From Holophagae bacterium (GTDB lineage Bacteria; Acidobacteriota; Holophagae; Acanthopleuribacterales; Acanthopleuribacteraceae): a stretch of DNA of 64,000 nt. The stretch lies in NCBI GenBank assembly GCA_029263455.1, contig JAJCXM010000021.1:1-64000 (forward strand), written 5' to 3'. The notes under the pieces were generated by a model. That model was not told where the DNA came from and did not search any database. It worked only from the letters and a program-made list of their open reading frames with translations. Each line of letters starts with the position of its first letter. The first letter of the stretch is position 1. The position numbers and the translations under genes are program-made. Of this stretch, positions 42,641 to 51,546 are shown piece by piece.

Positions 42641-43315
42641 TTAACCGTACCTATGCTCTATGGCCTTGGCGAGTTGTTCTTTGCCACCGGATTCGATCAG
42701 CTCGCCGTGTGCCATGATCAGTCGATCAAAGTCAAGTTTAAGCAGAGCCCGTAAAGAGTCGACGAAGAGCGACTTATCGGAAGTAATGAAACGCAATAGC
42801 CGACTTATTCTTGCTCCAGGCGCAGCGTTAAACAACCACGTCATCAATCGAGTCTTCCAGTGAGGTATCTCTTGAAAGTGGAACATCAGGTCTGTAATGA
42901 TCAACGTCTTGGAAGAACGATGGAAAAAGGCCGTTTCAGCCAACTTATGGGCGCCCAAAATGGGAATCACCTGAAAATCTTCAGACCAAAGGTGCTCTTG
43001 CAACTCGGCGGTCCATTTAATGTCAGGTCGCTTTCTTTGTAGTGCTGCTGGGGCATAGGTCTTAGCCGCTGGGAATTGTTCCCAGAACCGCTTCACGAAG
43101 AGGTGATGAAACGTGTTCGGGGCAATGATATGTGCAACCGGCCCTAATTTCTTTAGCTCGTCGATCAGGTCAGGGTCTGGGCGCAGGGGTGCATGTACCC
43201 ACAAGTCCCCATCCGCTAATCTCACAACCGTACAACGTGCAGGGAAGGGGACTCCTCCTGGCATTGTCAAAGTTTGATCCAGCACCCAAATATCGTTTGT
43301 TACTAATTTCAGCAT
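42641..43315 (-). CDS. DUF4336 protein, metallo-beta-lactamase-like
   Basis: The product has 224 residues. ATG 43315 follows GAGGTGG; the frame is open to 43609, but the added 98 residues cross the divergent marR gene and are not real. It has the family blocks DIWVLDQTLTMPGGVPFPAR, VAHIIAPNTFHHLFVKRFWEQFP and FHRSSKTLIITDLMFHFQE, as in DUF4336, a divergent metallo-beta-lactamase fold with incomplete metal ligands. Activity is unknown. Its promoter (TTGACT, 17 bp, TATAGT) lies over the operators of the divergent MarR regulator. Confidence 0.8.
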   Translation of the reverse strand: MLKLVTNDIWVLDQTLTMPGGVPFPARCTVVRLADGDLWVHAPLRPDPDLIDELKKLGPVAHIIAPNTFHHLFVKRFWEQFPAAKTYAPAALQRKRPDIKWTAELQEHLWSEDFQVIPILGAHKLAETAFFHRSSKTLIITDLMFHFQEIPHWKTRLMTWLFNAAPGARISRLLRFITSDKSLFVDSLRALLKLDFDRLIMAHGELIESGGKEQLAKAIEHRYG

Positions 43316-43326
43316 AGCCACCTCTT

Positions 43327-43346
43327 TAGTCAAGCTTGATTGACTA
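43327..43346. promoter_or_regulatory. MarR operator 1
   Basis: TAGTCAAGCTTGATTGACTA is an inverted repeat with 7-bp arms TAGTCAA/TTGACTA and a 6-bp centre. It lies in the DUF4336/marR spacer, downstream of the minus-strand -10 box and next to a possible plus-strand -35 box (TTGATT). Confidence 0.7.
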
Positions 43347-43375
43347 ACTATAGTCAGGTAGACTTGACTAGTCAA
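43347..43375 (-). promoter_or_regulatory. Promoter of the DUF4336 gene
   Basis: On the minus strand TTGACT (43375-43370) and TATAGT (43352-43347) are separated by exactly 17 bp. The -35 box sits inside operator 2, so a bound MarR protein would block it. Confidence 0.65.
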
Positions 43376-43376
43376 G
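43363..43376. promoter_or_regulatory. MarR operator 2
   Basis: CTTGACTAGTCAAG is a perfect 14-bp palindrome built from the same TTGACTA half-site as operator 1. It lies 15 bp before the marR start and covers the -35 box of the divergent gene. Confidence 0.7.
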
Positions 43377-43391
43377 GGCAAGGGGTGTGTG

Positions 43392-43874
43392 ATGGATGAT
43401 AGATGGCGAACGATCGAAGAGCTTAAGCGGAAGGCGACTTTGCAGGTGCTCTTTCGAGTTGCGCGTATGCTTAACGAAATGGGGGTCAAGCGAATCGCCT
43501 CGATAGCTCCAAATACGTCGTTACGACCTGCGCACACCTCGCTATTTCCGCACATTCCCCATGAAGGAATCCGGTTGGTAGATCTTGCCGCCAGAATGGG
43601 CATAAGCAAGCAGGCAGTCTTTCAGCTGGTTGAAGATCTGGTAGGCGAAGGCATGTTGATGCGTCGTCAGGATCCGAGTGATGGCCGTAGTAAGTTAATT
43701 TGTTTCTCGGATTTAGGGATGGAAGCCATCAAACGTGGATTGGCGACGCTTTCAAAGATGGAGCAAGAGTTGGTACTAGCGCTTGGCGATCAAGTTATGG
43801 ATCAGCTACGAACATCTGTTTTGGCGGTTCACGACCATCTGAATCGTCAGGAATATAAAGTTAAACAGGCGTGA
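43392..43874 (+). CDS. MarR-family transcription regulator
   Basis: The product has 160 residues with start at ATG 43392 (MDDRWRTIEELKRKATLQVL), with AAGGGG upstream. The winged helix is clear: IRLVDLAARMGISKQAVFQLVEDLVGEGMLMRRQDPSDGRSK (recognition helix and DxRSK wing), flanked by dimerisation helices. It probably represses its own gene and the divergent DUF4336 gene through the two TTGACTA operators. The inducing ligand is unknown, often a phenolic or oxidant for this family. Confidence 0.9.
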   Translation: MDDRWRTIEELKRKATLQVLFRVARMLNEMGVKRIASIAPNTSLRPAHTSLFPHIPHEGIRLVDLAARMGISKQAVFQLVEDLVGEGMLMRRQDPSDGRSKLICFSDLGMEAIKRGLATLSKMEQELVLALGDQVMDQLRTSVLAVHDHLNRQEYKVKQA

Positions 43875-43953
43875 AATCGCCGTCTATCCAAGCTGCTCGC
43901 GCTATTTAGTAGATCGTTTGTATACGGCGGAAGCGAATCAGGTAGAATCGGGG

Positions 43954-44877
43954 ATGGGTAAAAGTACACACGACTATCAGATGGACCCGCGTAACGCGAC
44001 CATCCTAATTGATATCAACGGCGACTTGAAACGGCGAGAACAAGCCATGGTTTCGGTATTTGACAGTGGCTTCATGCTGGGTGATGGCGTTTGGGAGGGA
44101 TTACGCGTGCATCACGGTAAAGTGGTGTTCTTGGATCTCCACCTTGATCGGTTATTTGAGGGTGCCAAAGCCATCGATTTGGATATTGGTCTTAGTCGGG
44201 CCCAAATCGAAGAACGAATCTCCCATGTGCTGAGGGCCAATGGCATGGTTGATGGCGTGCATATTCGCTTAATGGTCACTCGAGGGCTACGGTCAACGCC
44301 GTACCAGGATCCTCGCGTTGTGGTGACACCTGCAACGGTTGTCATTATTCCTGAATACAAACAAGCATCACCCGAGACAGCGGTAAGTGGTCTCCGCCTT
44401 TACACGGTTTACGTGCGTCGCGGACGTCCTGATGTTCAGGACCCAAAACTCAATAGCCATTCAAAACTAAATTGTATCCAGGCATGTATTCAGGCTAACA
44501 AGGCAGGGGCCGATGAAGGCTTAATGCTCGACCCCCAAGGATTTGTGGCTACTTGCAATTCAACCCATTTTTTCATCGTGCGTAAGGGCGAGGTCTGGAC
44601 ATCTACGGGTGATTATTGTTTGGGTGGCATAACTCGCGGGTTGTTAATCAAGTTATGTCGCATGCATTCGATTCCCGTATTCGAAAAAAACTTTACGTTA
44701 ACTCAGGCTTATAGCGCGGACGAAGCATTCGTGACCGGAACTTTTGCGGGTCTAACGCCTTGTATCGAGATTGATGGTCGGGTAATTGGCGATGGCAAAC
44801 GAGGGCCGATGGTCAAAAGATTACAAGACTTGTATAAGCAAATGATTGACGAAAGTGTCAATGGTGCAGCCGTATGA
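43954..44877 (+). CDS. Class IV aminotransferase (branched-chain or D-amino acid type)
   Basis: The product has 307 residues from ATG 43954; the open frame begins 12 codons earlier at a TTG. Fold-type IV PLP marks are seen: SVFDSGFMLGDGVWEGLRV, VHIRLMVTRGLRS, and the Lys in NSHSKLNCIQACIQA that forms the Schiff base. LGGITRGLLIKLC is the phosphate-binding end. It could be a branched-chain aminotransferase, D-amino acid aminotransferase or aminodeoxychorismate lyase; the sequence does not settle this. Its stop overlaps the next start (ATGA at 44874), so the sulfotransferase-like protein is its partner. Confidence 0.85.
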   Translation: MGKSTHDYQMDPRNATILIDINGDLKRREQAMVSVFDSGFMLGDGVWEGLRVHHGKVVFLDLHLDRLFEGAKAIDLDIGLSRAQIEERISHVLRANGMVDGVHIRLMVTRGLRSTPYQDPRVVVTPATVVIIPEYKQASPETAVSGLRLYTVYVRRGRPDVQDPKLNSHSKLNCIQACIQANKAGADEGLMLDPQGFVATCNSTHFFIVRKGEVWTSTGDYCLGGITRGLLIKLCRMHSIPVFEKNFTLTQAYSADEAFVTGTFAGLTPCIEIDGRVIGDGKRGPMVKRLQDLYKQMIDESVNGAAV

Positions 44878-45599
44878 CCACGAGAGTCGCTATGTGGTCT
44901 GGACCACGAAACATATCTACCGCCATGATGCGCAGTTGGGAGAATCGGCCCGATACCCAGGTAGTTGATGAACCATTTTACGGATTCTATTTAAAAAAAA
45001 CGGGCATAGAGCATCCCTCGAGGGACGCCATATTGAGAAGCATGGCTTGCGAGTGGTCGCAGGTCGTGGATCAAATTTCAACGGCACCCGTGTCATCGAG
45101 TATCTTTTATCAGAAACACATGACCCATCACATGCTGGTTGGTTACGACATGTCGTGGACAAAGAAGTTGCGGCATTGTTTCTTGATTCGAGATCCAGAG
45201 TTGGTCGTCAACAGCTACGTTAGGACACGGCCTGATATGAAGGCTTCCGACGTGGGAATCCAACGCCAAGCTGAACTGTTTACTGAAATCACCGAGTTGA
45301 CGGGTCACGAACCCCCAATCATTGATACGGGCGATGTCTTGCAAGATCCACGAACCATTTTAAATAAGCTATGTGCGGCTTTGGAACTTCCGTTTTCTGA
45401 ATCAATGCTTCATTGGCCGGCGGGAAAGCGTGATAGCGATGGGGTTTGGGCGCCTCATTGGTACCAGAACGTAGAGCAATCGACAACATTTTCTCCCTAC
45501 GAAGCCCGTGAAATTAAATTAAGTACCTCGCAGTCTGAGATTGTTCAGATGTTAAGGCCATACTATTTGAGCCTATTCGCAAAACGCATTCGGCCTTGA
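44874..45599 (+). CDS. Sulfotransferase-like protein
   Basis: The product has 241 residues. It begins VAMWSGPRNISTAMMRSWENR, a sulfotransferase 5'-PSB-type loop for PAPS, and has HCFLIRDPELVVNSYVR, the 3'-PB motif with RDP and the conserved Ser. It matches the stand-alone sulfotransferase-like family that is often found beside a class IV aminotransferase. The pair is translationally coupled here. What the two do together is unknown; sulfonation of an amino-acid-derived product is conceivable. It lacks a signal peptide and is cytoplasmic. Confidence 0.8.
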   Translation: MTTRVAMWSGPRNISTAMMRSWENRPDTQVVDEPFYGFYLKKTGIEHPSRDAILRSMACEWSQVVDQISTAPVSSSIFYQKHMTHHMLVGYDMSWTKKLRHCFLIRDPELVVNSYVRTRPDMKASDVGIQRQAELFTEITELTGHEPPIIDTGDVLQDPRTILNKLCAALELPFSESMLHWPAGKRDSDGVWAPHWYQNVEQSTTFSPYEAREIKLSTSQSEIVQMLRPYYLSLFAKRIRP

Positions 45600-45722
45600 A
45601 GTATAGGCGTGACCTTGGTTTTGGGATGGTGAACGGCAGTTCCTTCCCCAAAGCATGAAATTATTCACCACTTCATCAATTCTTCATATTCAGCTTTCAA
45701 CATGAATAACGAGGAGGACATG

Positions 45723-47204
45723 ATGGGTGAATTGCTTGATGCGGTTAAGGTTGCAAAATGGACATCAATTAAGTTTCGCATGGTTGCCATCATCGCAATT
45801 TGTGTATTGGTGGGTGTCGCAGCCATTGGTGTCTATGTGCTACATCAGTTTGAAGAAGCCAGCACGCTTGAGATAAGCCACGAAGGCGTGTTGTTGTCAG
45901 ATATGTTGGAAGCGACATTGACGCCTCTGGTTGAAGCGAATGATGTTGAAGGTATCCAACGGCACATTGATAGGTTAACCGGAGCACGCGAAATAAACGA
46001 TATTGAAATCAATGTCATGTTTTTGACTGACGACGGCGCATACATAGTCGCCAGTAATATCAGTGATAATGTTGAGATTGCAGACCCTGAAGAATACGAT
46101 GATCTTGATGAGGCGTTAAGCATGTCTCAAGTTGTATCTACCATTGAATTTGATGAGTTTGAAGAAGGATTGGGTCCCGACGACCCCGATTACTATTTCG
46201 TGGGCCAGCGTCATCTGACAATGATGGCGCCTCTGCTGACTAAAAATCGAACGGCAGGCATCAACGTCAAGTTGTCTCTAGGCGCCTTGGACCGTGGACT
46301 GTCTCGGATACGTGGGACGCTCATTGCCGTTGGACTATTTGGTGCGCTTTTGATCGTGGGCCTGATTGCCGTCTTGCTCAATAAACAGATATTCGCACCC
46401 CTCCACGAATTAGGGTCGAATATGGCCAGCATCGCAGAAGGCCATTTGAATAAGCACGTTACATTTGCAGGTGAGAACGAGATATCCGTGCTGGCGCGCT
46501 CTTTCAATCACATGTCAGATCAACTCTCACGCACCCAAAAGCAGCTATTTCAATACTTGAATCCGATGGCCATCGAAGAGGCCTATAGGCGAGCCGCCGG
46601 ACAAGATATTACGCCTTCAGCACAAGAGAAAATCTTAACGGTCTTTTTCATTGATATTGTCTCGTTCACCTCTGTAAGTGAACGGCTTGGACCTAGTAAA
46701 ACTGTGGCGTTCCTAAATAGCTTCTACGATGAAATTACCGTCATACTGCAGGCTTGCGGTGGTGCCATCGATAAATTTGTGGCGGATGAAATCGTTTGCC
46801 TATTCGACCAAGCTCATCATGCCCAGGGTGCCGTGGACGCGGCTCAAAGAATACTGGATGTTTTGTCGCGTCCTATTCATGGCGAGATGATGCAAGCTCG
46901 AATCGGCATTAATACAGGTTTCTGTATGGTTGCTGATGTGGGAAGTCATGTGGCCGGGGCGTTAGATCGAACCGTTATTGGTGACACAGTTAACACTGCC
47001 CAACGCTTAATGGCTTCAGGCGAACCCAATAGCGCCATCATATCCGATTCAACTTTCCGAGCATTGCAGTCACGACCCGAGGGACTTGACGCGGCGGGTC
47101 GTATCAAGCTAAAAGGCAAAAAAGAGGCCGTCAAAGTCTACCGCTTGACTCATGATGACGATCGAGAAGCGAAGCCGTCCATGGCCCTCGTTTCGAATCT
47201 TTAG
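45723..47204 (+). CDS. Membrane-bound class III adenylate cyclase with HAMP domain
   Basis: The product has 493 residues; ATG 45723 is best spaced from GAGGAGG (45711-45717) although ATG 45702 and 45720 are in frame. Two membrane helices flank a periplasmic sensor of about 155 residues with an acidic centre (DPEEYDDLDEAL). HAMP follows helix 2, then the cyclase domain: metal Asp in FIDIVSF (311), IDKFVADE with Lys351 and second Asp355, and RTVIGDTVNTAQR with Asn424 and Arg428. The Gly usual before the second Asp is Ala, and Glu follows it. An adenine-selecting Lys suggests cAMP. Signal unknown. Confidence 0.88.
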   Translation: MGELLDAVKVAKWTSIKFRMVAIIAICVLVGVAAIGVYVLHQFEEASTLEISHEGVLLSDMLEATLTPLVEANDVEGIQRHIDRLTGAREINDIEINVMFLTDDGAYIVASNISDNVEIADPEEYDDLDEALSMSQVVSTIEFDEFEEGLGPDDPDYYFVGQRHLTMMAPLLTKNRTAGINVKLSLGALDRGLSRIRGTLIAVGLFGALLIVGLIAVLLNKQIFAPLHELGSNMASIAEGHLNKHVTFAGENEISVLARSFNHMSDQLSRTQKQLFQYLNPMAIEEAYRRAAGQDITPSAQEKILTVFFIDIVSFTSVSERLGPSKTVAFLNSFYDEITVILQACGGAIDKFVADEIVCLFDQAHHAQGAVDAAQRILDVLSRPIHGEMMQARIGINTGFCMVADVGSHVAGALDRTVIGDTVNTAQRLMASGEPNSAIISDSTFRALQSRPEGLDAAGRIKLKGKKEAVKVYRLTHDDDREAKPSMALVSNL

Positions 47205-47329
47205 GAACACCAATTTAGCCCCACGACACAAAACCCTGTAAACGATTTGGGCTTCGGTGAAACTTTTAGTCGCATTTGCAATCTCCAATACCGTCGCAAA
47301 GATTATTTGGGTTGATGGGATGGTGAGGC

Positions 47330-48718
47330 ATGCTAAGTGTGATTTTATGGATGCTCATGGCGCAGGAATTTGAGCTCCATGAGAACGGATTTATCTATGA
47401 CGCCCCGACCATGATGGCGCTGCAAGCCATTGTCGCTTCCGAACAGGAGGCATTTGAGGCTTGTGAGCAAGACCTAGTCTTTCGGGGCAGGTCTCAAAGT
47501 TTAGGCCGCTACGCAGAGTTCCAAATGACTGAAGAAGACGGTCGCGCAATGTTTGATCGTCTTTCGTCGGGTCAATCGGATTGGAATTCGATGATTGAAG
47601 AAAATCGCTTTGCACTCATTCAAATATATTCTGATGTGTTGCTGCTGGACGAATCATCGGAAACTTCATCTGCCTTAAGCATCATCGGAGCTTTGGCAGA
47701 ATCGGTCTATTTTGAGGTCCAAGAATCCCGTGGCCTTCACTTTTGGTCGTACAACGCCGGCATTTTCAAAATAGTCGAGCTCAACAGGCCCTTTGTGAAT
47801 CCGGTTATGCATGAAAAATACGGTCGCCTGATTCAGTATGTCGACTGTATGGTTGACCCAGAGACGGCCATCATCATGACTCGCAGCCTCCCGAGTACGC
47901 CAATCACGTTAGCTCGAGAACAACTTGGCCAAATGATAGGGCTAATCAGGCCCAATCTCGAAGCGATCGCCGACCATAATTTGCGCCGCGAAAAAGCGGC
48001 AGCTTGGCAGGAACGCTTTTGGGCTCGTGTTGATGAATTGTCTGACGATCAGGCCTTCACTGCGCTGGTCGCTCAAGCTTGCGCTGAAGCAATTGCATCA
48101 GGTCTAGACGATGAAACATTGGAAGGCATAGTCGCGCGTACACTTCCAAGCGAGTCATTATTGCAGCTAAAACGTAGCTATCAAGTCATCGGCGGCTGCA
48201 GTATGGACACACGCCCTCGCACCCATGCTCTTGAAATAGCCAAACTGGCGGCGCAAACCAGGAAGTGGGACATTTTCCTCAGAGCTCATTTGGATATCAT
48301 GAACGATAACTTCGATCGTATGAGTGATGGCAGTTACGCATGGGGACCTAGGCAGACCTATTTGGCTGAACTCGAATACCTCGACATCCATGTATTAGAT
48401 TTGATACTTGGCACCAACCTGAGTATTGATTCCAAAAACCACCATTACACAGCTTCGCCAGGCCGTTTAGGGCGCACCATGACGGAATCCATGGACCGTC
48501 AGTTGTTTGAAACTCATGTGGTATCGGCGATCAACGATAAACAGCTGGATCCTTGGAATCGTGTGCGCTTCCTCTATCTCTACGGGAGTTATGTTTTCCA
48601 ACTTGGAAGTGATTCGTTTGGGTTGATAGAAGACCTTAAAGATAGATTTGACACATTGCCCCATTACCTTCAATCTCTAATCTCTATCTTGCAGAAAGAG
48701 CTAGCCGGAGAAATGTGA
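47330..48718 (+). CDS. Uncharacterised 462-residue exported protein
   Basis: I do not recognise a family. The N-terminus MLSVILWMLMAQ is short and hydrophobic, and may be a signal peptide cleaved after AQ as in several neighbours. The rest is helical and rich in Glu, Leu and Arg. It has a WSYNAGIFKIVELNRPFVNPVMHEKYGRL segment and another HLDIMNDNFDRMSDGSYAWGPRQTYLAELEYL. Six Cys residues are spread out. The long open frame, the ribosome binding site (GGGATGGTGAGG) and the composition support a real gene. No neighbour is in a clear operon with it. Confidence 0.7.
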   Translation: MLSVILWMLMAQEFELHENGFIYDAPTMMALQAIVASEQEAFEACEQDLVFRGRSQSLGRYAEFQMTEEDGRAMFDRLSSGQSDWNSMIEENRFALIQIYSDVLLLDESSETSSALSIIGALAESVYFEVQESRGLHFWSYNAGIFKIVELNRPFVNPVMHEKYGRLIQYVDCMVDPETAIIMTRSLPSTPITLAREQLGQMIGLIRPNLEAIADHNLRREKAAAWQERFWARVDELSDDQAFTALVAQACAEAIASGLDDETLEGIVARTLPSESLLQLKRSYQVIGGCSMDTRPRTHALEIAKLAAQTRKWDIFLRAHLDIMNDNFDRMSDGSYAWGPRQTYLAELEYLDIHVLDLILGTNLSIDSKNHHYTASPGRLGRTMTESMDRQLFETHVVSAINDKQLDPWNRVRFLYLYGSYVFQLGSDSFGLIEDLKDRFDTLPHYLQSLISILQKELAGEM

Positions 48719-48746
48719 AAATTAGACCAAAAACTGGATATCCGGC

Positions 48747-49856
48747 CTAATACAGTTCAAAGGCAGATTCGGCAACGGTTTTGCCGTTTATCGTAATTTC
48801 TAATTGATGCGTTCCTGGGTAATACCGACGTGTGGTAATGGGTTTGAACGAATGACGTTTTGTTATCTGGATATGTTCATCCGATTTAATTTTCAGGTTG
48901 CGTAATTTGAATACTTTACGTGTCGACTTACCATTTGCGCGTACGAAATGGATAGCGTAATCAAGCACGATTTGGGCGGATGGTCCGGGGTTGTTGAACT
49001 CAACGCTAAATTGGATCTCAGCGCCCATTTCAATTTTGGCTGGCTTCACATCCAGAGTGACCGATTCGATTTGGTGCTGTGATGTATAACCCAATATCTT
49101 GAAAACCTCTGGATAGCCCTTTTTAACCAGCGTTCGTAAAGCATGTTGTATTAGCCATTTACGGTTCTCGTCGGCTCCCGCGGCCCACGATTGGCAGACA
49201 TCAATCACACGGTGTGGATGATCTTTGGCGATGTCATTCATATGGTTCGCCACCGAGCGCCGTACATAAAGGCTCGCATCGTCGCGTAGAACAGAGATTA
49301 GCCGTAAGCCTGGTTCAGGACTCTCAATTAAACGTTGGACGCGTTTCCCCCAAGGTAAGCGTGGTCTGGTGCCTTCAGACACCAAGCGTCGTACGTGTTC
49401 GTCTGGGTCTTGAACCCATTGCTTGAGTTCGGACATCGTTATATCAAATTGGTGCATCAGGAAGGGTCGGATGGCAAACTCGGCCGAAAACATCGAGGTG
49501 AGGTGTTTTAGCAGGTTTAGCGCACAGTCAGGCCTATCTAGTCCATAGACACCTACATAATCGATGAGAGGCCAGGCCGCAAAGATTCTGTATGAGTCGT
49601 TGGGGTCTCCTGGGTCCCACACCTCTTTAATGGCAGAGAGGTGCTGCGCAGCGCGCTCGAAATCATGGGGCAGCACAAGATATAGTGCCTCGATCAAATG
49701 ATTCACTCTTTGTCTAAGTTCAAGTTTTTCAATGCCTTGCAGAGCTTTGTTTGTAAATAGAGCTGTATCAATGTGCGCATCAACTTGCTTAAGCGCTTTT
49801 GCAATCCGAGATATCGCTTGGGCGTTTAGCGCGTCCTTCATTAATCTCTGAGTCAT
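48747..49856 (-). CDS. DNA alkylation repair protein, AlkC-like (HEAT plus Ig-like domain)
   Basis: The product has 369 residues. Residues 1-260 are HEAT-like helical repeats with EGTRPRLPWGKRVQRLIESP and YVRRSVANHMNDIAKDHP, characteristic of AlkC-type glycosylases. Residues 265-369 are a beta-sandwich (VKPAKIEMGAEIQFSVEFNN, RYYPGTHQLEITINGK) like the Ig-like domain of AlkC proteins. AlkC and AlkD remove positively charged methyl adducts such as 3-methyladenine and 3-methylcytosine from DNA without base flipping. The Ig-like domain places this in AlkC rather than AlkD. The gene stands alone. Confidence 0.82.
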   Translation of the reverse strand: MTQRLMKDALNAQAISRIAKALKQVDAHIDTALFTNKALQGIEKLELRQRVNHLIEALYLVLPHDFERAAQHLSAIKEVWDPGDPNDSYRIFAAWPLIDYVGVYGLDRPDCALNLLKHLTSMFSAEFAIRPFLMHQFDITMSELKQWVQDPDEHVRRLVSEGTRPRLPWGKRVQRLIESPEPGLRLISVLRDDASLYVRRSVANHMNDIAKDHPHRVIDVCQSWAAGADENRKWLIQHALRTLVKKGYPEVFKILGYTSQHQIESVTLDVKPAKIEMGAEIQFSVEFNNPGPSAQIVLDYAIHFVRANGKSTRKVFKLRNLKIKSDEHIQITKRHSFKPITTRRYYPGTHQLEITINGKTVAESAFELY

Positions 49857-50096
49857 TTTTCCTCCGGTTCAGTCACTAAACTATGCGATTTATGCAGGAT
49901 TGCAACTGACAATCCGCCGCCACCTTTGTGCAGTGCCTATTAAGTCCTTGTTTCGGTGTTCCTTGAATTACGTGGAGTTCTTAGATTGCGCTATTCTGGT
50001 GCTTTTTAATAATTGTTTCGCTTTCCATTAATTCAATGATTGCGTATGACTTTCGGGTTTGATAAAGATGTGCTGTTAGAAGCGAAGGGGGCGTTT

Positions 50097-50540
50097 ATGA
50101 TCGATCATTATCAGGCACCTGAATACGTTGACGCGCCTCAGATTAACGAGGCGCCAATCCCTGCCAGCAAGGAACTTAGACTGGCAAATCATATTGTTGA
50201 TCTGGTAGTCGTAAACGTTCTGGTGTTTGGGGTCGGCCTTGTTTCCGCGCTATTAGCGGGAGCAAATGAAGAAGCGGGATCTGACTTACAGGTCATCGTC
50301 TTGTCATTAGCCGTGCCTTTGATTTATTACGTTATTTTTGAAGCACTTTGGGGACGAACGATCGGTAAATTATTGACGGGCACTCGCGTTGTCAATGAAT
50401 GGGGTGCCCCTGCAACTCTGGGTCAGGTGGTCGGTCGCTCCTTTGGCCGATTGATACCATTTGAGGCCTTTTCGTTCTTGGGCAAAACAGGTCGTGGATG
50501 GCACGACAGCTTGAGTCGTACCTTTGTGGTTAAGATCTAA
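50097..50540 (+). CDS. RDD family membrane protein
   Basis: The product has 147 residues. Start ATG 50097 with AAGGGGG at 50085-50091; an in-frame ATG at 50046 precedes it. After an acidic/Pro-rich N-tail come LRLANHIVDLVVVNVLVFGVGL (RDD variant with Asn-His-Asp) and a second hydrophobic segment, LYIV-type, then EALWGRTIGKLLTGTRVVNEWG, the most conserved RDD block, with a third segment and WHDSLSRTFVV. The family is of unknown function, possibly Na+/H+ antiport in a few cases. It is unlinked to neighbouring genes. Confidence 0.85.
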   Translation: MIDHYQAPEYVDAPQINEAPIPASKELRLANHIVDLVVVNVLVFGVGLVSALLAGANEEAGSDLQVIVLSLAVPLIYYVIFEALWGRTIGKLLTGTRVVNEWGAPATLGQVVGRSFGRLIPFEAFSFLGKTGRGWHDSLSRTFVVKI

Positions 50541-50726
50541 TTCCAATACTTCGTAGACAATTACCAGAGCCACTACATCCTGTTCCCCGCGAATTTTGAA
50601 AGAACAAGCTCGTGGATGACAGTCGTGGAGGTTCCATTACCTCACCAAATGATAATGCGCCCTTTCGGCTCAATCCGCGTAAGCTTTAAGGGCAAAGTTA
50701 AACTAACGTCATTTTGGGAGCGACGC

Positions 50727-51539
50727 GTGACTAGCAGCAAAATTTCATGTTTGGTTTGGGTGGCAGTCCTTTCGATATTGTTTATTGCATGGCCAGCCAA
50801 ATCGGGCGCGTGGGTGCCAGCCAGGCAGGCGCTTTACTTCAAAATAGCCTTCAATGAATTCTCGACAGATAATGCCTTTGATGAATTTGGTGATGAGGTG
50901 AATGCCAGCAGGTTTGAAGACAGGAACCTTTCTTTGTACGCCGAATATGGATTACCTGCCGGACTTGGGCTTTTTGCTTCATTGGCGTACAAGGATCTTC
51001 GCCAAGATGGAGAAGTGGTGCAGAGTAATCGAGGGTTTTCTGATCTTGAACTAGGCATTCGTCGCGTTTTATGGAAGCGCAAAAGTGTGCTTTCTATTTC
51101 AGGCGCTATGAAACTTCCATATCTATATCAACGACGCGAAGCGATGCCATTGGGAAACGGTCAGGAAGACTTCGAGCTTCGCTTGCTATTTGGCCGAGGT
51201 ATCGGTCAATTTTATTACGGCATCGAATCAGGCTATCGCTGGCGTTTAGAAGAGCCTGCTGATGAATTCAGGTATTTGTTGGAAGTGGGAGCTTCATTTG
51301 ATCATGTATATTGGCGTAGCAAAATCGACGGTATTGAAAGTGCAGGAAACGGCCAAACTGACCGAACGGTAGACAACCCATCACTGCAGAATGATTTTGA
51401 CCTAGTGAAGTGGGAAACGACGCTTGGTGTCAGTTGGACGCACAAGATGGATTTGGAATTTACTTATACAAATAGTATTGACGGTCGTAACGCCTTGGCT
51501 GGCGATCAGTTTCAGCTGGGTCTGGTTCTCAAGCGCTGA
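50727..51539 (+). CDS. Outer-membrane beta-barrel protein
   Basis: The product has 270 residues with start at GTG 50727 (GGGAG 6 nt upstream); the frame is open from 50616 but those residues are not signal-like. Signal peptide CLVWVAVLSILFIAWPAKSGAW. The mature part is made of amphipathic strands: LSLYAEYGLPAGLGLFASLAYKD, DLELGIRRVLWKRKSVLSIS, and so on, with Gly-Asn turns. The C-terminus GDQFQLGLVLKR does not end in Phe, which is unusual for Bam substrates. It resembles small putative porins (DUF481/transporter-like). The gene converges with the hybrid kinase gene, 7 nt between stops. Confidence 0.72.
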   Translation: MTSSKISCLVWVAVLSILFIAWPAKSGAWVPARQALYFKIAFNEFSTDNAFDEFGDEVNASRFEDRNLSLYAEYGLPAGLGLFASLAYKDLRQDGEVVQSNRGFSDLELGIRRVLWKRKSVLSISGAMKLPYLYQRREAMPLGNGQEDFELRLLFGRGIGQFYYGIESGYRWRLEEPADEFRYLLEVGASFDHVYWRSKIDGIESAGNGQTDRTVDNPSLQNDFDLVKWETTLGVSWTHKMDLEFTYTNSIDGRNALAGDQFQLGLVLKR

Positions 51540-51546
51540 TGGTTCT

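Noticed and set aside
43316-43609. N-terminal extension of the DUF4336 protein by 98 residues
   Set aside because: It would run through the operators and antisense to marR; the family starts at the ATG at 43315, which has its own ribosome binding site.
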